Below, in pieces: positions 55,302 to 64,000 of a stretch of DNA of 64,000 bases. The notes beneath the pieces are model-generated. The model saw nothing but the letters and a program-made list of their open reading frames with translations. It made no database searches and had not been told where the DNA came from. Numbering within the stretch: the first letter of the stretch is position 1; each line of letters starts with the position of its first letter. The stretch is from Paucimonas lemoignei (lineage in GTDB: Bacteria > Pseudomonadota > Gammaproteobacteria > Burkholderiales > Burkholderiaceae_D): positions 186,001 to 250,000 of the forward strand of contig NZ_SLZQ01000005.1 in assembly GCF_004342585.1 (NCBI RefSeq). The letters run 5' to 3'. The translations under genes were made by a program, and so were the position numbers.

Positions 55302-55793
55302 TTATCCCAGCAGATCCGCAAGCCCATGCCACCAGCCATCCGGGACGTGCAAGAGAATAATGGTGATGCAGACGTAACGCACGAATTTCCCTATCGCCAT
55401 GTATAACGCGCATGACCAGGATGGCAACTGCATCCACCCCGCGACAACACACAAGGCGTCGCCGATGCCCGGCACCCATGCCAGCAACAGGGTTTTGGGG
55501 CCAAAGCGCTCCAGCCACCCAAACCATCGGGTCGAGCGTTCACGCGCGAAGGTTTTGCGCGCACCATATCCCATCCAGTAATTCACCATGCCGCCCAATG
55601 TATTGGCAATCGTGGCAATGGCAATCGCCTCGCCGAACAGATTTTCATTCGCCTTTATCACGGCAAACAAGGTCGGCTCGGAGCCCAGCGGCAGCAGTGT
55701 CGCGGAGAGAAATGCAACAACAAATACCGCCACGAGGCCGACTTCGGGCACTGCCAGCACGCCAAGCAGCCATTCAACGGCAGATTCAATCAT
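55302..55793 (-). CDS. YqaA-like DedA/SNARE-associated family membrane protein
   Basis: A 163-residue inner-membrane protein of the YqaA branch of the DedA/VTT superfamily, involved in membrane homeostasis and probably lipid handling. The visible signature is the re-entrant GSEPTLFAVIKANENLFGEAIAIATIANTLGGMVNYWMGYGARKTF followed by FGPKTLLLAWVPGIGDALCVVAGWMQLPSWSCALYMAIGKFVRYV. Four to five hydrophobic stretches are visible. It ends 117 bases before the FAD/Fe-S gene start on the same strand and diverges from ilvA. Confidence 0.9.
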   Translation of the reverse strand: MIESAVEWLLGVLAVPEVGLVAVFVVAFLSATLLPLGSEPTLFAVIKANENLFGEAIAIATIANTLGGMVNYWMGYGARKTFARERSTRWFGWLERFGPKTLLLAWVPGIGDALCVVAGWMQLPSWSCALYMAIGKFVRYVCITIILLHVPDGWWHGLADLLG

Positions 55794-55852
55794 GTAAAGG
55801 GAAATCAGAGAAAGACTGGAACGACCGGCTTATTTCCGCCAGTCCAGAGGGC

Positions 55853-55868
55853 CTCCATTATAATGGAG
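55853..55868. promoter_or_regulatory. Perfect 16-bp palindrome around a TATAAT box upstream of ilvA
   Basis: CTCCATTA/TAATGGAG is a perfect self-complementary 16-mer and contains TATAAT (55859-55864). It lies about 84 bases upstream of ilvA and 60 bases upstream of yqaA in the divergent region. The matching minus-35 boxes are weak on both strands. It could be a promoter core with an overlapping repressor site. Confidence 0.5.
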
Positions 55869-55951
55869 CCTGAACCATGCACCTCCGCTCCCGCCGCGCC
55901 TTGTCCTTGCGGCGCCGATTGCGCCCCGAGTGCGACAATTCCCAGGAAACC

Positions 55952-57478
55952 ATGAGTACCGATTACCTACAAAAGATCCTCACCGCCCGCGTTTACGACG
56001 TCGCCATCGAATCCCCCCTGGAGCTTGCGCGCAACCTGTCCGCGCGTCTGGACAACCGAATTTATTACAAGCGCGAAGACATGCAGAGCGTGTTTTCCTT
56101 CAAGCTGCGCGGCGCGTATAACAAGATGGCAAATCTGTCGCCGGCGCAGCTGAAGCGCGGCGTGATTTGCGCCTCGGCCGGCAACCATGCGCAAGGCGTG
56201 GCGCTGTCGGCCAGGCGCCTGGACTGCCGTGCCGTGATCGTCATGCCGACCACCACCCCGCAAGTGAAGATCGATGCAGTCAAGGCGCGCGGCGGCGAAG
56301 TCGTGCTGTTTGGCGAATCCTATTCCGACGCGGCCCAGCATGCGACGGAACTGGAAAAGAAGCTCAAGTTGACTTTCGTGCATCCCTTCGATGACCCGGA
56401 CGTGATCGCCGGTCAGGGCACGATTGCCATGGAAATCCTGCACCAGCATTCGGCGCCGATCCATGCCATTTTCGTCGCCATCGGCGGCGGCGGCCTGATT
56501 GCCGGCGTCGGTGCCTACGTCAAGGCGGTGCGCCCGGATATCAAGGTGATCGGCGTGCAGACCGTCGATTCCGACGCCATGGCGCGCAGCATCAAGGCCG
56601 GTCGGCGCGTCGCCTTGCCCGACGTCGGCCTGTTCTCGGATGGCACCGCGGTCAAGCTGGTGGGCGAAGAAACCTTCCGCCTGGCGAAGAAATATGTCGA
56701 CGAGATCATCCTGGTCGACACCGATGAAGTCTGCGCGGCGATCAAGGACGTCTTCCAGGACACCCGCAGCATTCTGGAGCCGGCCGGCGCGCTGGCCGTG
56801 GCGGGCGCCAAGAAATATGTCGAACGCGCCAAGCTGGCCAAGAAGCCGATCAAGGACCAGGCCCTGGTAACCATCGCCTGCGGCGCCAACATGAATTTCG
56901 ACCGCCTGGGCTTCGTGGCCGAGCGCGCTGACGTCGGCGAAGCGCATGAAGCCGTGCTGGCCGTGACCATCCCCGAAGAGCGCGGCAGCTTCAAGCGTTT
57001 CTGCGAACAGGTCGGCCCGCGCAACGTCACCGAATTCATCTACCGCATCAGCGATGAGAGGCAAGCGCACGTCTTCGTCGGCGTACAGACCGCGACGCGC
57101 GACGAATCCGCCAAACTGGTCAAGACCTTCGAGAAGCAGGGTTTCCAGACGCTGGACCTGACCCACGACGAATTGGCCAAGTTGCATATTCGCCATCTCG
57201 TCGGCGGCAAGAGCGCATTGGCGGAAAACGAGCTGCTGTACCGTTTTGAATTCCCCGAGCGCCCGGGCGCCTTGATGCGCTTCCTGGCCTCGATGGCACC
57301 GAACTGGAACATCAGTCTTTTCCATTACCGTAACCAGGGTGGCGATGTGGGTCGCATTCTTGTCGGTTTGCAAGTCCCGAAGAAGGAAATGAAGGCATTC
57401 CGCGAATTCCTGGCCAGCCTCGGTTACCGTCACTGGGATGAAAGCGAAAATCCCGCGTATAAGCTATTCTTAGGCTAA
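55952..57478 (+). CDS. ilvA: Threonine ammonia-lyase, biosynthetic
   Basis: PLP enzyme making 2-oxobutanoate from threonine, first step to isoleucine; usually feedback-inhibited by isoleucine. The start ATG 55952 follows AGGAA. 508 residues. Catalytic Lys is in [16 protein letters not shown] (residue about 50), with [14 protein letters not shown] holding the PLP phosphate and [14 protein letters not shown] the cofactor-phosphate glycine loop. Two C-terminal ACT-like regulatory domains begin near residue 325 ([26 protein letters not shown]) and 420 ([18 protein letters not shown]), as in long IlvA. Its stop overlaps the queF start by one base (TAATG). Confidence 0.96.
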   Translation: MSTDYLQKILTARVYDVAIESPLELARNLSARLDNRIYYKREDMQSVFSFKLRGAYNKMANLSPAQLKRGVICASAGNHAQGVALSARRLDCRAVIVMPTTTPQVKIDAVKARGGEVVLFGESYSDAAQHATELEKKLKLTFVHPFDDPDVIAGQGTIAMEILHQHSAPIHAIFVAIGGGGLIAGVGAYVKAVRPDIKVIGVQTVDSDAMARSIKAGRRVALPDVGLFSDGTAVKLVGEETFRLAKKYVDEIILVDTDEVCAAIKDVFQDTRSILEPAGALAVAGAKKYVERAKLAKKPIKDQALVTIACGANMNFDRLGFVAERADVGEAHEAVLAVTIPEERGSFKRFCEQVGPRNVTEFIYRISDERQAHVFVGVQTATRDESAKLVKTFEKQGFQTLDLTHDELAKLHIRHLVGGKSALAENELLYRFEFPERPGALMRFLASMAPNWNISLFHYRNQGGDVGRILVGLQVPKKEMKAFREFLASLGYRHWDESENPAYKLFLG

Positions 57479-58347
57479 TGGAACACACCAGCATGCCCGA
57501 TGTCGGCCCCGGCGCGGAAAACAGCGCCGCCTCTTCGCCCCTTGGCAAACCGGCCACCTATGTCAGCGAATACGATCCTTCGCTGCTGTTTCCGATAGCC
57601 CGTGCCGAAAAGCGGGCCGAACTCGGCATCACCGGCACCCTGCCCTTTTTCGGCATGGATATCTGGAACGCCTATGAAGTCTCGTGGCTCAATTCCCGCG
57701 GCAAACCGCAAGTGGCGATCGCCACCTTCAGCATACCGGCGGATTCGCCCAACATCATTGAATCCAAGTCGTTCAAGCTGTATCTGAACTCGTTCAACCA
57801 GACCCGGCTGTCCAGCCCGGAAGCGCTGGCGGAACGCTTGCACACCGATTTGTCGGCAGGCTTTGGCGCCACCGTCCATGTCAACTTGACATTGCCGGAC
57901 GCTTTTAGTCAGCTGCAGATGGGAGAACTGAGCGGCTTGCCGCTCGACCGCCTCGATATCGACGTGGATGAATTCCAGCCCAATCCCGGCCTGCTGCAGG
58001 CGCGGCAGGATGAAGCCGTGGTGGAGGAAACCCTGGTGTCGCACTTGCTGAAGTCGAATTGCCTGGTCACCGGCCAGCCTGACTGGGGCAGCGTGCAGAT
58101 TCGCTATGTCGGCGCGCAGATCGACCAGGAAGGCTTGCTGCGCTATCTGATCGGCTTCCGCCAGCATAACGAATTCCACGAACAATGCGTCGAGCGCATC
58201 TTCATGGATATCCTGCGCCAGTGCCGTCCGCAAAAGCTGTCGGTGTATGCACGCTATACGCGGCGCGGCGGTCTGGATATCAATCCATGGCGTAGCAATT
58301 TCACAACTGGCCACCCGCCTGGCAATGCCCGGCTTGCGCGCCAGTGA
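57478..58347 (+). CDS. queF: NADPH-dependent 7-cyano-7-deazaguanine reductase QueF (bimodular)
   Basis: Reduces preQ0 to preQ1 in queuosine tRNA modification. 289 residues, the long E. coli-like type with two T-fold modules. The motif [17 protein letters not shown] carries the QueF family Glu and substrate loop. The nucleophilic Cys is in [21 protein letters not shown], and [19 protein letters not shown] is the second conserved block. The N-terminal 30 residues are extra and disordered. Translationally joined to ilvA by the TAATG overlap, although the pathways are unrelated. Confidence 0.95.
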   Translation: MEHTSMPDVGPGAENSAASSPLGKPATYVSEYDPSLLFPIARAEKRAELGITGTLPFFGMDIWNAYEVSWLNSRGKPQVAIATFSIPADSPNIIESKSFKLYLNSFNQTRLSSPEALAERLHTDLSAGFGATVHVNLTLPDAFSQLQMGELSGLPLDRLDIDVDEFQPNPGLLQARQDEAVVEETLVSHLLKSNCLVTGQPDWGSVQIRYVGAQIDQEGLLRYLIGFRQHNEFHEQCVERIFMDILRQCRPQKLSVYARYTRRGGLDINPWRSNFTTGHPPGNARLARQ

Positions 58348-58458
58348 TGATTGGTTTCGCCAGTGTTTTGTCGCACAGGATGCATCGATAAAGGCACTCA
58401 AATTGACAAGCTTCTGTGCGATTTCCCAATTACTGTGGCGTGAATTTTCAAATTGGGA

Positions 58459-58486
58459 TTGCAGAAGCCCAAAACCGGCCTATAAT
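58459..58486 (+). promoter_or_regulatory. Candidate sigma-70 promoter of ptsN-hprK-rapZ
   Basis: TTGCAG (58459-58464) and a perfect TATAAT (58481-58486) are separated by 16 bases, about 44 bases before the ptsN ATG. A CCCAATT/AATTGGG inverted repeat (58425-58431 and 58451-58457) lies just upstream. Confidence 0.6.
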
Positions 58487-58530
58487 TTGCGGCGACGCCC
58501 CGTTTGTGCGCCGCACCAATTTGGTAAGCC

Positions 58531-59004
58531 ATGACTAATCTCGCTAAAATTCTGTTACCCGCCAATGTCGTGCTGGGCCTGGAAGTTTCCAGTAAAAAGC
58601 GCGCCTTCGAGCAGGCCGGACTGATTTTTGAAAACAATTGCGGCATTGCGCGTTCGGTGGTGTCCGAAAACCTGTTCGCACGCGAACGGCTCGGCTCGAC
58701 CGGCCTGGGCCACGGGGTCGCCGTCCCGCATGGCCGCATCAAGGATTTGAAAAGTCCATTGGCAGCATTCGTGCGCCTGGCTGAACCGATTCCATTCGAA
58801 TCACCGGATGGCCAGCCCGTCAGCCTGCTGATTTTCCTGTTGATGCCGGCAAACGTCACGCAGCAGCACCTGGAAACCTTGTCGGAAATAGCCGAAATGT
58901 TTTCGGATGACGCCTTCCGTGCCACGCTGGCGACCGACCCGGATCCGACTTCGGTCTTCAACAAGATTATTTCCTGGCGCCCAAGCGTCAGCAGCGCCGT
59001 CTAA
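58531..59004 (+). CDS. ptsN: Nitrogen regulatory PTS EIIA component PtsN
   Basis: Phosphoacceptor of the PTS-Ntr relay (PtsP, NPr, PtsN), which regulates K+ uptake, nitrogen and carbon stress. 157 residues. The active His is in [19 protein letters not shown] (about residue 70). Preceding blocks are [16 protein letters not shown]; the C-terminal [15 protein letters not shown] is typical. It is followed 41 bases later by hprK and then rapZ. It has its own good promoter. There is no sugar-specific PTS domain. Confidence 0.95.
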   Translation: MTNLAKILLPANVVLGLEVSSKKRAFEQAGLIFENNCGIARSVVSENLFARERLGSTGLGHGVAVPHGRIKDLKSPLAAFVRLAEPIPFESPDGQPVSLLIFLLMPANVTQQHLETLSEIAEMFSDDAFRATLATDPDPTSVFNKIISWRPSVSSAV

Positions 59005-59045
59005 CCCTGACAGGTCGGACCTTGTCTTCGCTTCAGTTTTCGATC

Positions 59046-59987
59046 ATGCCCGCATCCACTCCGCTCTCCATCCAGGAGCTTTTCGATGAAAACCGCGAAC
59101 CGCTCGAACTGGGCTGGTTTGCCGGTTTCCCTGGCGGAGAAAAGCTGATTTCGGGCGATGCCGCTTCGGCCGCCGATCAGGTCGGCCACCTGAACCTGAT
59201 CCACCCTGGTCGTATCCAGGTCTTCGGACACCAGGAAATTGATTATTACAAGCGCTTGTCGCCCAACGGTCGCAATCGCCTCATCAACGAACTCGTTACC
59301 GGCAATCCGCCGGCTTTCGTCGTGGCGCAAGGCCTGGAAACCCCGCCGGAATTCATCGAGATCTGCGAAGAACACAATATCCCGCTGTTCTCGACTCCAC
59401 TGCCGGCGGCGCAGGTCATCGATTACCTGCGCGTGTACCTGTCGAAGAAACTGGCGCAGCGCGTCACCATGCATGGCGTGTTCATGGACGTGCTGGGCGT
59501 GGGCGTGCTGATTACCGGCGAATCGGGCCTGGGCAAGAGCGAACTCGGGCTGGAACTGGTGTCGCGCAGTCATGGCCTGGTGGCCGATGATGTCGTCGAA
59601 TTTGCCCGCATCGCGCCGAACATGATCGAGGGCCGTTGCCCGCCGCTTTTGCAAAACCTGCTGGAAGTGCGCGGCCTGGGTCTCCTGGATATCAAGACCA
59701 TTTTTGGCGAGACCGCAGTGCGCCGCAAGATGCGCCTGAAGCTCATCGTCCACCTGGTGCGCCGCAAGACCCTAGAAGAAAACTACGAGCGCCTGCCGCT
59801 GCATTCGCAAACCGAGGAAGTGCTCGGCCTGGCGATCCGCAAGGTCATCATCCCTGTGGAAGCGGGCCGCAACCTCGCCGTGCTGCTCGAAGCAGCAGTG
59901 CGCAACACCATCCTGCAGTTGCGCGGAATCGACACCTTAAAAGAATTCATGGATCGCCAGCAAAAGGCAATGGATAGCGAGCCATAG
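59046..59987 (+). CDS. hprK: HPr kinase/phosphorylase
   Basis: Phosphorylates and dephosphorylates HPr on a serine. 313 residues from ATG 59046 ([20 protein letters not shown]), though the ribosome-binding site is weak. The N-terminal domain precedes the catalytic domain, where [32 protein letters not shown] contains the conserved His and the Walker A loop (GESGLGKS). [11 protein letters not shown] and [17 protein letters not shown] are the HprK-specific motifs. In Gram-negatives without a full sugar PTS its role is linked to the regulatory PTS and cell-envelope functions. Between ptsN and rapZ. Confidence 0.95.
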   Translation: MPASTPLSIQELFDENREPLELGWFAGFPGGEKLISGDAASAADQVGHLNLIHPGRIQVFGHQEIDYYKRLSPNGRNRLINELVTGNPPAFVVAQGLETPPEFIEICEEHNIPLFSTPLPAAQVIDYLRVYLSKKLAQRVTMHGVFMDVLGVGVLITGESGLGKSELGLELVSRSHGLVADDVVEFARIAPNMIEGRCPPLLQNLLEVRGLGLLDIKTIFGETAVRRKMRLKLIVHLVRRKTLEENYERLPLHSQTEEVLGLAIRKVIIPVEAGRNLAVLLEAAVRNTILQLRGIDTLKEFMDRQQKAMDSEP

Positions 59988-60017
59988 CAATTTCGCGCAT
60001 GATGGTATGATCTTGTC

Positions 60018-60881
60018 ATGCGCATCATTCTTATCACTGGGATTTCCGGATCGGGCAAATCGGTTTGCCTGAATGTCCTCGAGGACGCGGGATATTTTTG
60101 CGTCGACAATTTGCCGCCCACACTCTTGCGGGCGCTAGTGGAAACCCGCATGGAGGAAGATGCCGCCGATCTGGCCGTGGCGATCGACTCGCGCAGCGCT
60201 GGTTCCCTGGCCGGCTTGCCTGTGGATATACAGTTCCTGAAAGACCAGGGACATGACGTCAAGGTGCTGTTTCTGACTGCGAAGACGGAATCGCTGATCA
60301 ACCGCTTTTCCGAAACCCGCCGCAGCCATCCGCTTTCCCATCGCCTGCATGCCGGCCACAATCCCAACGACCGCCTGACTCTGGCTGAATGCATCCTGCG
60401 CGAACGCGAAATGCTGTCGTCGATTGAAAAACTGGGACACGTCATCGACACTTCCGGGCTAACGGCAAACAAGCTGCGCGGCTGGGTCAAGGAAATGGTG
60501 GAATCCGCCAAGGCGCCGCTGACCCTGATGTTCGAATCGTTTGCCTTCAAGTTCGGCGTGCCGCTGGACGCGGACCTGGTATTTGATGTGCGCGTGCTGC
60601 CCAATCCTTACTACGATCTGACGCTGCGCCCCTTCACCGGCAGGGACGAACCGGTGATCGCCTTCCTGCAGGCACTGCCGGAAGTCGAGGATTTGTATTC
60701 CGATATCCAGAATTTTGTCGAAAAATGGCTACCCGCCTTCAAGGCCGATAACCGCAGCTACCTGACGGTGGCGATCGGCTGCACCGGCGGCCAGCACCGT
60801 TCCGTATACATGGTTGAAAAACTAACCAGACATTTTCAAAAAACCGAGCGGGTGGTGTTGCGGCATCGCGAGCTCGCCTAG
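60018..60881 (+). CDS. rapZ: RNase adapter protein RapZ / nucleotide-binding YvcJ family
   Basis: P-loop NTPase family protein of 287 residues. In E. coli, RapZ guides RNase E to the small RNA GlmZ and so sets amino-sugar synthesis. Walker A is ILITGISGSGKSVCLNVLED at the N-terminus; DNLPPTLLRALVE and the middle RRSHPLSHRLHAG, and the C-terminal domain IGCTGGQHRSVYMVEKLTRHF with the GlcN6P-binding/dimer region, are all conserved. Third gene of ptsN-hprK-rapZ, 30 bases after hprK. Confidence 0.95.
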   Translation: MRIILITGISGSGKSVCLNVLEDAGYFCVDNLPPTLLRALVETRMEEDAADLAVAIDSRSAGSLAGLPVDIQFLKDQGHDVKVLFLTAKTESLINRFSETRRSHPLSHRLHAGHNPNDRLTLAECILREREMLSSIEKLGHVIDTSGLTANKLRGWVKEMVESAKAPLTLMFESFAFKFGVPLDADLVFDVRVLPNPYYDLTLRPFTGRDEPVIAFLQALPEVEDLYSDIQNFVEKWLPAFKADNRSYLTVAIGCTGGQHRSVYMVEKLTRHFQKTERVVLRHRELA

Positions 60882-60901
60882 AGCTTGGCATCCACAACTT
60901 C

Positions 60902-61558
60902 ATGGCATCTTCCCATCTCACTTTGGTTCATCCGCAAGCCGGCGACTGGCTGCCGCTGTTCCCGCTGCAAACCGTGCTGTTTCCCGGTGGCGTGCTGCCG
61001 CTGAAAGTGTTCGAGGCGCGCTACATCGACATGGTGCGCGACTGCATGAAACGCGAAGCGCCCTTTGGCGTCGTGCTGATCAAGTCTGGACAGGAAGTCG
61101 GCAAGGCCGCCGAGCCGGAACCGGTCGGGTGCCTGGCGCACATCACCGACTGGGACATGGAGCAGGCGGGACTGCTCATGCTGCGCACGCACGGTGGCGA
61201 ACGTTTCCGCATCCTGGAAACGCGCAAGCAAGCCGATGAACGCCTCGAAGCGCGCGTCGAAATGATTCAAGCCGACGAACCGACGCAGACCGTGAGCGAT
61301 GCCCATGTCAGCTGCGCCACGGCGCTGAAATCGGTGATCGAGACCATCGAAGCACGCGGCCACGCCGAAGAAGGCGACGACTTCATCAGCCCGTTTGCGC
61401 CGCCGCTGCAATTCGACCAGAGCGGCTGGGTCGCCAACCGCTGGTGCGAAATCCTGCCGATTCCGCTCAAGGCTCGGCAAAAATTGCTGGAACTGGAGGA
61501 TGCCGACAGCCGCCTGGCGATCGTGCACCAGTATCTGCAGCAGCATAAGATCGTGTAG
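60902..61558 (+). CDS. LON substrate-binding domain protein (no protease domain)
   Basis: A 218-residue protein consisting of the Lon N-terminal (LON/PUB-like) domain only. The start LPLFPLQTVLFPGGVLPLKVFEARYIDMVRDCMKREAPFGVVLIKSGQEVG is the classical LON fold; no ATPase or Ser-Lys peptidase follows. Such proteins may bind unfolded or specific substrates as adaptors, but no function is established. It follows rapZ by 20 bases and converges with mutY, so it could be cotranscribed with the PTS genes. Confidence 0.9.
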   Translation: MASSHLTLVHPQAGDWLPLFPLQTVLFPGGVLPLKVFEARYIDMVRDCMKREAPFGVVLIKSGQEVGKAAEPEPVGCLAHITDWDMEQAGLLMLRTHGGERFRILETRKQADERLEARVEMIQADEPTQTVSDAHVSCATALKSVIETIEARGHAEEGDDFISPFAPPLQFDQSGWVANRWCEILPIPLKARQKLLELEDADSRLAIVHQYLQQHKIV

Positions 61559-61569
61559 TTAAACGATCC

Positions 61570-62694
61570 TCAAACGATTCCCAGCAAGAGTTTCTTGATC
61601 GGCGCGGGCAACGCTGCCTGTGCCACCGAGGTTGTCGACAACCAGATGTGGCCATCCTGCGCCGCCATCGGCACTTGCCGCGCCAGCCGCACGCGATAGG
61701 GAATGATATGCAGACGGAAGTGGGTAAAGACATGCACCACCACCGGCAGCCGTTCAGCACTTGCCAATTCGCCATGCGCGGCCAGCCGTTGTTGCAGTGC
61801 CGCTTCTGCCAAGTCTGGCACATCGCTGACTTTGCCTTCCAGTGAAGTAAAGCTGCCGGCTTCCGGCAAGGACAGCAAGCCGCCCCAGATGCCGCTATCC
61901 GGCCGCTGTTGCAGCAGCACCCTTCCCTCGTGTTCGACGACCAGCATCGCCACATATTTTTCCGGCACGGCCTTTTTCGGCTTGCGCACCGGCAGCTCGG
62001 CCGTGCGCCCGGTCTGGAAAGCGATGCAGCGGGATGCCAGCGGACAGCGCTCGCACGCCGGCCTGCCGCGCGTACAGATCGTCGCTCCCAAGTCCATCAA
62101 ACCCTGCGTGTACGATTCGATATCTTCTTCGGGCAGCAAGGCTTCGGCGCGCAGCCAGAGGGCATTCTCGACCTTCTTCTCACCGGGATAGCCGTCAATG
62201 CCAAACACCCGGGCAAAGACGCGCTTGACGTTCCCATCCAGGATTGCCGCACGCGCGCCATAGGCAAAGGCAGCGATGGCTGCCGCGGTGGAGCGACCGA
62301 TGCCGGGCAATTGTGCCAACACTTCCGGATCGGCTGGAAACTGGCCGCCATGCTGCTCGACCACGACGCGGGCGCACCGATGCAGATTGCGCGCCCGGGT
62401 GTAATAACCCAGGCCGCTCCAGTGCGCCATGACATCTTCCGAAGGCGCCGCCTCCAGGGCCTGCACGTCAGGGAAGCGCTGCAGGAAGCGCAGATAATAC
62501 GGAATCACCGCTGTCACCTGGGTTTGCTGCAACATGATTTCCGAGAGCCAGATGCGGTAGGCATCGCGGGTATTCTGCCAGGGTAAAGCATGACGGCCAT
62601 GGCGCTTTTGCCAGGCAATCACCGATGCCGAAAAAGCGGGATCGGCGAATTGCCGGCCGTCAGAAGCGGCTGGCGCAGGAACAACACGTTTCAT
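61570..62694 (-). CDS. mutY: Adenine DNA glycosylase MutY
   Basis: Removes adenine opposite 8-oxoguanine. 374 residues. HhH glycosylase core: WLSEIMLQQTQVTAVIPYYLRF (catalytic Glu in the SEIMLQQT motif), HhH LPGIGRSTAAAIAAFAYG and the catalytic Asp in AILDGNVKRVF. The [4Fe-4S] loop is CTRGRPACERCPLASRC, a C-x6-C-x2-C-x5-C pattern. The C-terminal NUDIX-like 8-oxoG recognition domain begins at KYVAMLVVEHEGRVLLQQRPDSGIWGGLLSLPE. It sits convergent with the LON gene and just downstream of the dynamin-like gene. Confidence 0.96.
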   Translation of the reverse strand: MKRVVPAPAASDGRQFADPAFSASVIAWQKRHGRHALPWQNTRDAYRIWLSEIMLQQTQVTAVIPYYLRFLQRFPDVQALEAAPSEDVMAHWSGLGYYTRARNLHRCARVVVEQHGGQFPADPEVLAQLPGIGRSTAAAIAAFAYGARAAILDGNVKRVFARVFGIDGYPGEKKVENALWLRAEALLPEEDIESYTQGLMDLGATICTRGRPACERCPLASRCIAFQTGRTAELPVRKPKKAVPEKYVAMLVVEHEGRVLLQQRPDSGIWGGLLSLPEAGSFTSLEGKVSDVPDLAEAALQQRLAAHGELASAERLPVVVHVFTHFRLHIIPYRVRLARQVPMAAQDGHIWLSTTSVAQAALPAPIKKLLLGIV

Positions 62695-62734
62695 TGGTAA
62701 AAATTCTGTTGGTGCACTGCTAGCGCAATGCAGT

Positions 62735-64000
62735 CTAGGCAGCCTTCAAGGAAGGCTGGTCGGCGGCAATCGCCGTCATCAATTCCGCTTCGAGCGAATA
62801 CAAGGCTCGCATCTGCGCGTCCAGTTCAGCCTGCATCTGTTCGAAGGAAGCAATCTTTTCTTCCAGGCTGTCGGTCGCTTCGAAAATGCGCTCGACAGAT
62901 TTCTGTCGCTGCTTCAATTGCAGCTTGTGTTCGCGGATTTGCGCATCCAGCGGCGCCATCACCACCTTGAACCAGGCTTCGACATCGCGGTTGGCTTGCA
63001 GGAAGCAATGCTTGACACGGGTCGCAATCGATTCGAAAAACTTGCGCATCAGGACAGCCTGGTGCGTGCTCAACAACGCCGTGGCGCCGAATTGCTTGTG
63101 ATAGATCGCTTCGATATGGTTCAGCTCGTCGCGGTATTTTTTCAGCGAAAACGGCATCGGCGTCGTCAGCACCAGGCCATGTTCAGCCGAAAATTTACGG
63201 TACATGACTGTCATCATTTCCGCGACTTCATCGATCTTGTGACCGGACTGCCACAAGTTATCGCGGCTGGCATTGAAAAACCCTTTCACCGCATCGCGAA
63301 AGCCCGCCGAAAACATGCTCTTTTCCATGGCCTCGGCTGCCTTGCGGACTTCCTGCTTCAGCACGCCGATACCGAGGCTGGCATAGACATCGGCGGAAAG
63401 TTTGGCAAATACTGACCGCGTGCCCTGCAGTTTGACCAGGCTGGCATCGAATTCACGCTTCTCCACGTCGATGCGCTTCATCATGTGCGCGATGACATTC
63501 TGGTTCTTGCCGCGCAGGCTCTTCAGTTCGATCAACTGCTCGACGACGTTGCGCGTGCGCGAAGCCAGCATGGTTTGCCGCGCAGCGGTCAATTCACGCA
63601 CTTCACTGGAGAGCTGTGAGCGGATGATCGATTGCCGCGCAGGCAGCAATTCCTGCGACAGCGCCTGTTCCAGCTTCAGAAGCCGGCTTTTTGCCAGCAG
63701 CGGCGCGTCACGGTTGATTTTTCCCACCAGTCCCTTTTGGGCCGATACCGGAAATACCTGTTGCTCCGGGACGTCGAGGATTTGCGCCACGGACGTCACT
63801 TGCCGGGCAATCTGCTGTTCGATTTCTTCGGGCGAGCGCAATTCATCCCACATGCTGTCGATCTTGTTCAGCACCGCCAGGCGACCGTCGCCGTTGCCGA
63901 TATGGTTGCGCCAGACATCGATATCGCTGCGCGTCACGCCGGTGTCCGCCGCCAGGATGAACAGCACCGCATGCGCATTCGGAATCAGGTTCAGCGTCAG
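62735..64000 (-). CDS. Dynamin-family GTPase, N-terminus beyond the window
   Basis: The frame stays open to the right edge (LTLNLIPNAHAVLFILAADTGVT...), so the Walker A/P-loop part lies outside. What is visible is the late G domain, with NKIDSMWDEL (the G4 N/TKxD motif) near the start, then about 370 residues of mostly helical, Lys/Glu/Gln-rich sequence as in bacterial dynamin-like proteins. Helical content rises toward KLQLKQRQKSVERIFEATDSLEEKIASFEQMQAELDAQM. Bacterial members remodel or protect membranes. The C-terminus is complete (TAIAADQPSLKAA). It is on the same strand as mutY, 40 bases away. Confidence 0.85.
   Translation of the reverse strand: MTLNLIPNAHAVLFILAADTGVTRSDIDVWRNHIGNGDGRLAVLNKIDSMWDELRSPEEIEQQIARQVTSVAQILDVPEQQVFPVSAQKGLVGKINRDAPLLAKSRLLKLEQALSQELLPARQSIIRSQLSSEVRELTAARQTMLASRTRNVVEQLIELKSLRGKNQNVIAHMMKRIDVEKREFDASLVKLQGTRSVFAKLSADVYASLGIGVLKQEVRKAAEAMEKSMFSAGFRDAVKGFFNASRDNLWQSGHKIDEVAEMMTVMYRKFSAEHGLVLTTPMPFSLKKYRDELNHIEAIYHKQFGATALLSTHQAVLMRKFFESIATRVKHCFLQANRDVEAWFKVVMAPLDAQIREHKLQLKQRQKSVERIFEATDSLEEKIASFEQMQAELDAQMRALYSLEAELMTAIAADQPSLKAA

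Overview
This 64 kb window is ordinary, densely coded, GC-rich chromosome of a betaproteobacterium. The gene sets and their order (DUF3683 FAD/Fe-S protein, DUF971, ubiE, Tim44-like, ubiJ, ubiB; fmdB, DUF502, aspS, nudB; ptsN, hprK, rapZ) are typical of Burkholderiales. Oxalobacteraceae (Herminiimonas/Janthinobacterium-like) is my best guess, inferred from family knowledge and not proven here. I see no rRNA or tRNA gene, CRISPR array, prophage or intact insertion sequence. Both ends cut genes: an AI-2E transporter on the left and a dynamin-like GTPase on the right.

Layout. 1-6 kb: AI-2E transporter, a histidine-kinase remnant with only the ATPase domain, DNA glycosylase Mpg, a BamE-like lipoprotein, a secreted beta-helix protein with a Thr-rich tail, and TerC. 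6-20 kb: a PBP1A-type peptidoglycan synthase, a complete MdtABC/MuxABC-type RND efflux operon with its outer-membrane channel, and a PBP7-type endopeptidase. 20-28 kb: an ion and osmotic-stress block with NhaA, a BCCT transporter, MarC, a broken porin gene, and ectR-ectA-ectB-ectC-ectD for ectoine and 5-hydroxyectoine. 28-35 kb: a beta-oxidation operon (tetR, acyl-CoA dehydrogenase, HAD/ECH fusion, thiolase, enoyl-CoA hydratase) with a clear palindromic operator in front of tetR. 35-41 kb: Hsp15, a ClsB-YbhP pair under a LysR gene, a small secreted protein with a duplicated motif, and an acyl-CoA ligase. 41-46 kb: nudB, aspS, DUF502, fmdB and a sodium symporter. 46-55 kb: ubiquinone biosynthesis genes and a 1,331-residue FAD/Fe-S oxidoreductase. 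55-64 kb: YqaA, ilvA-queF, ptsN-hprK-rapZ, a LON-domain protein, mutY and the dynamin-like GTPase.

How the parts work together. The osmotic block could give both uptake (BCCT) and synthesis (EctABCD) of compatible solutes plus Na+ export (NhaA). The fad operon would run a full beta-oxidation spiral under its own TetR repressor. The ubi block groups UbiE, UbiJ and UbiB with a Tim44-like protein. The ptsN-hprK-rapZ group is the regulatory nitrogen-type PTS.

I did not find a clearly new multi-gene system. The less-described items are the 84-residue secreted protein with two copies of a 15-residue motif (39.0 kb), the beta-helix protein with a heptad Thr/Lys/Arg stalk ending in WWRWWR (3-4.7 kb), nested hairpins before ectA, perfect inverted repeats beside terC and ectD, and a strong terminator only 25 bases before nudB.
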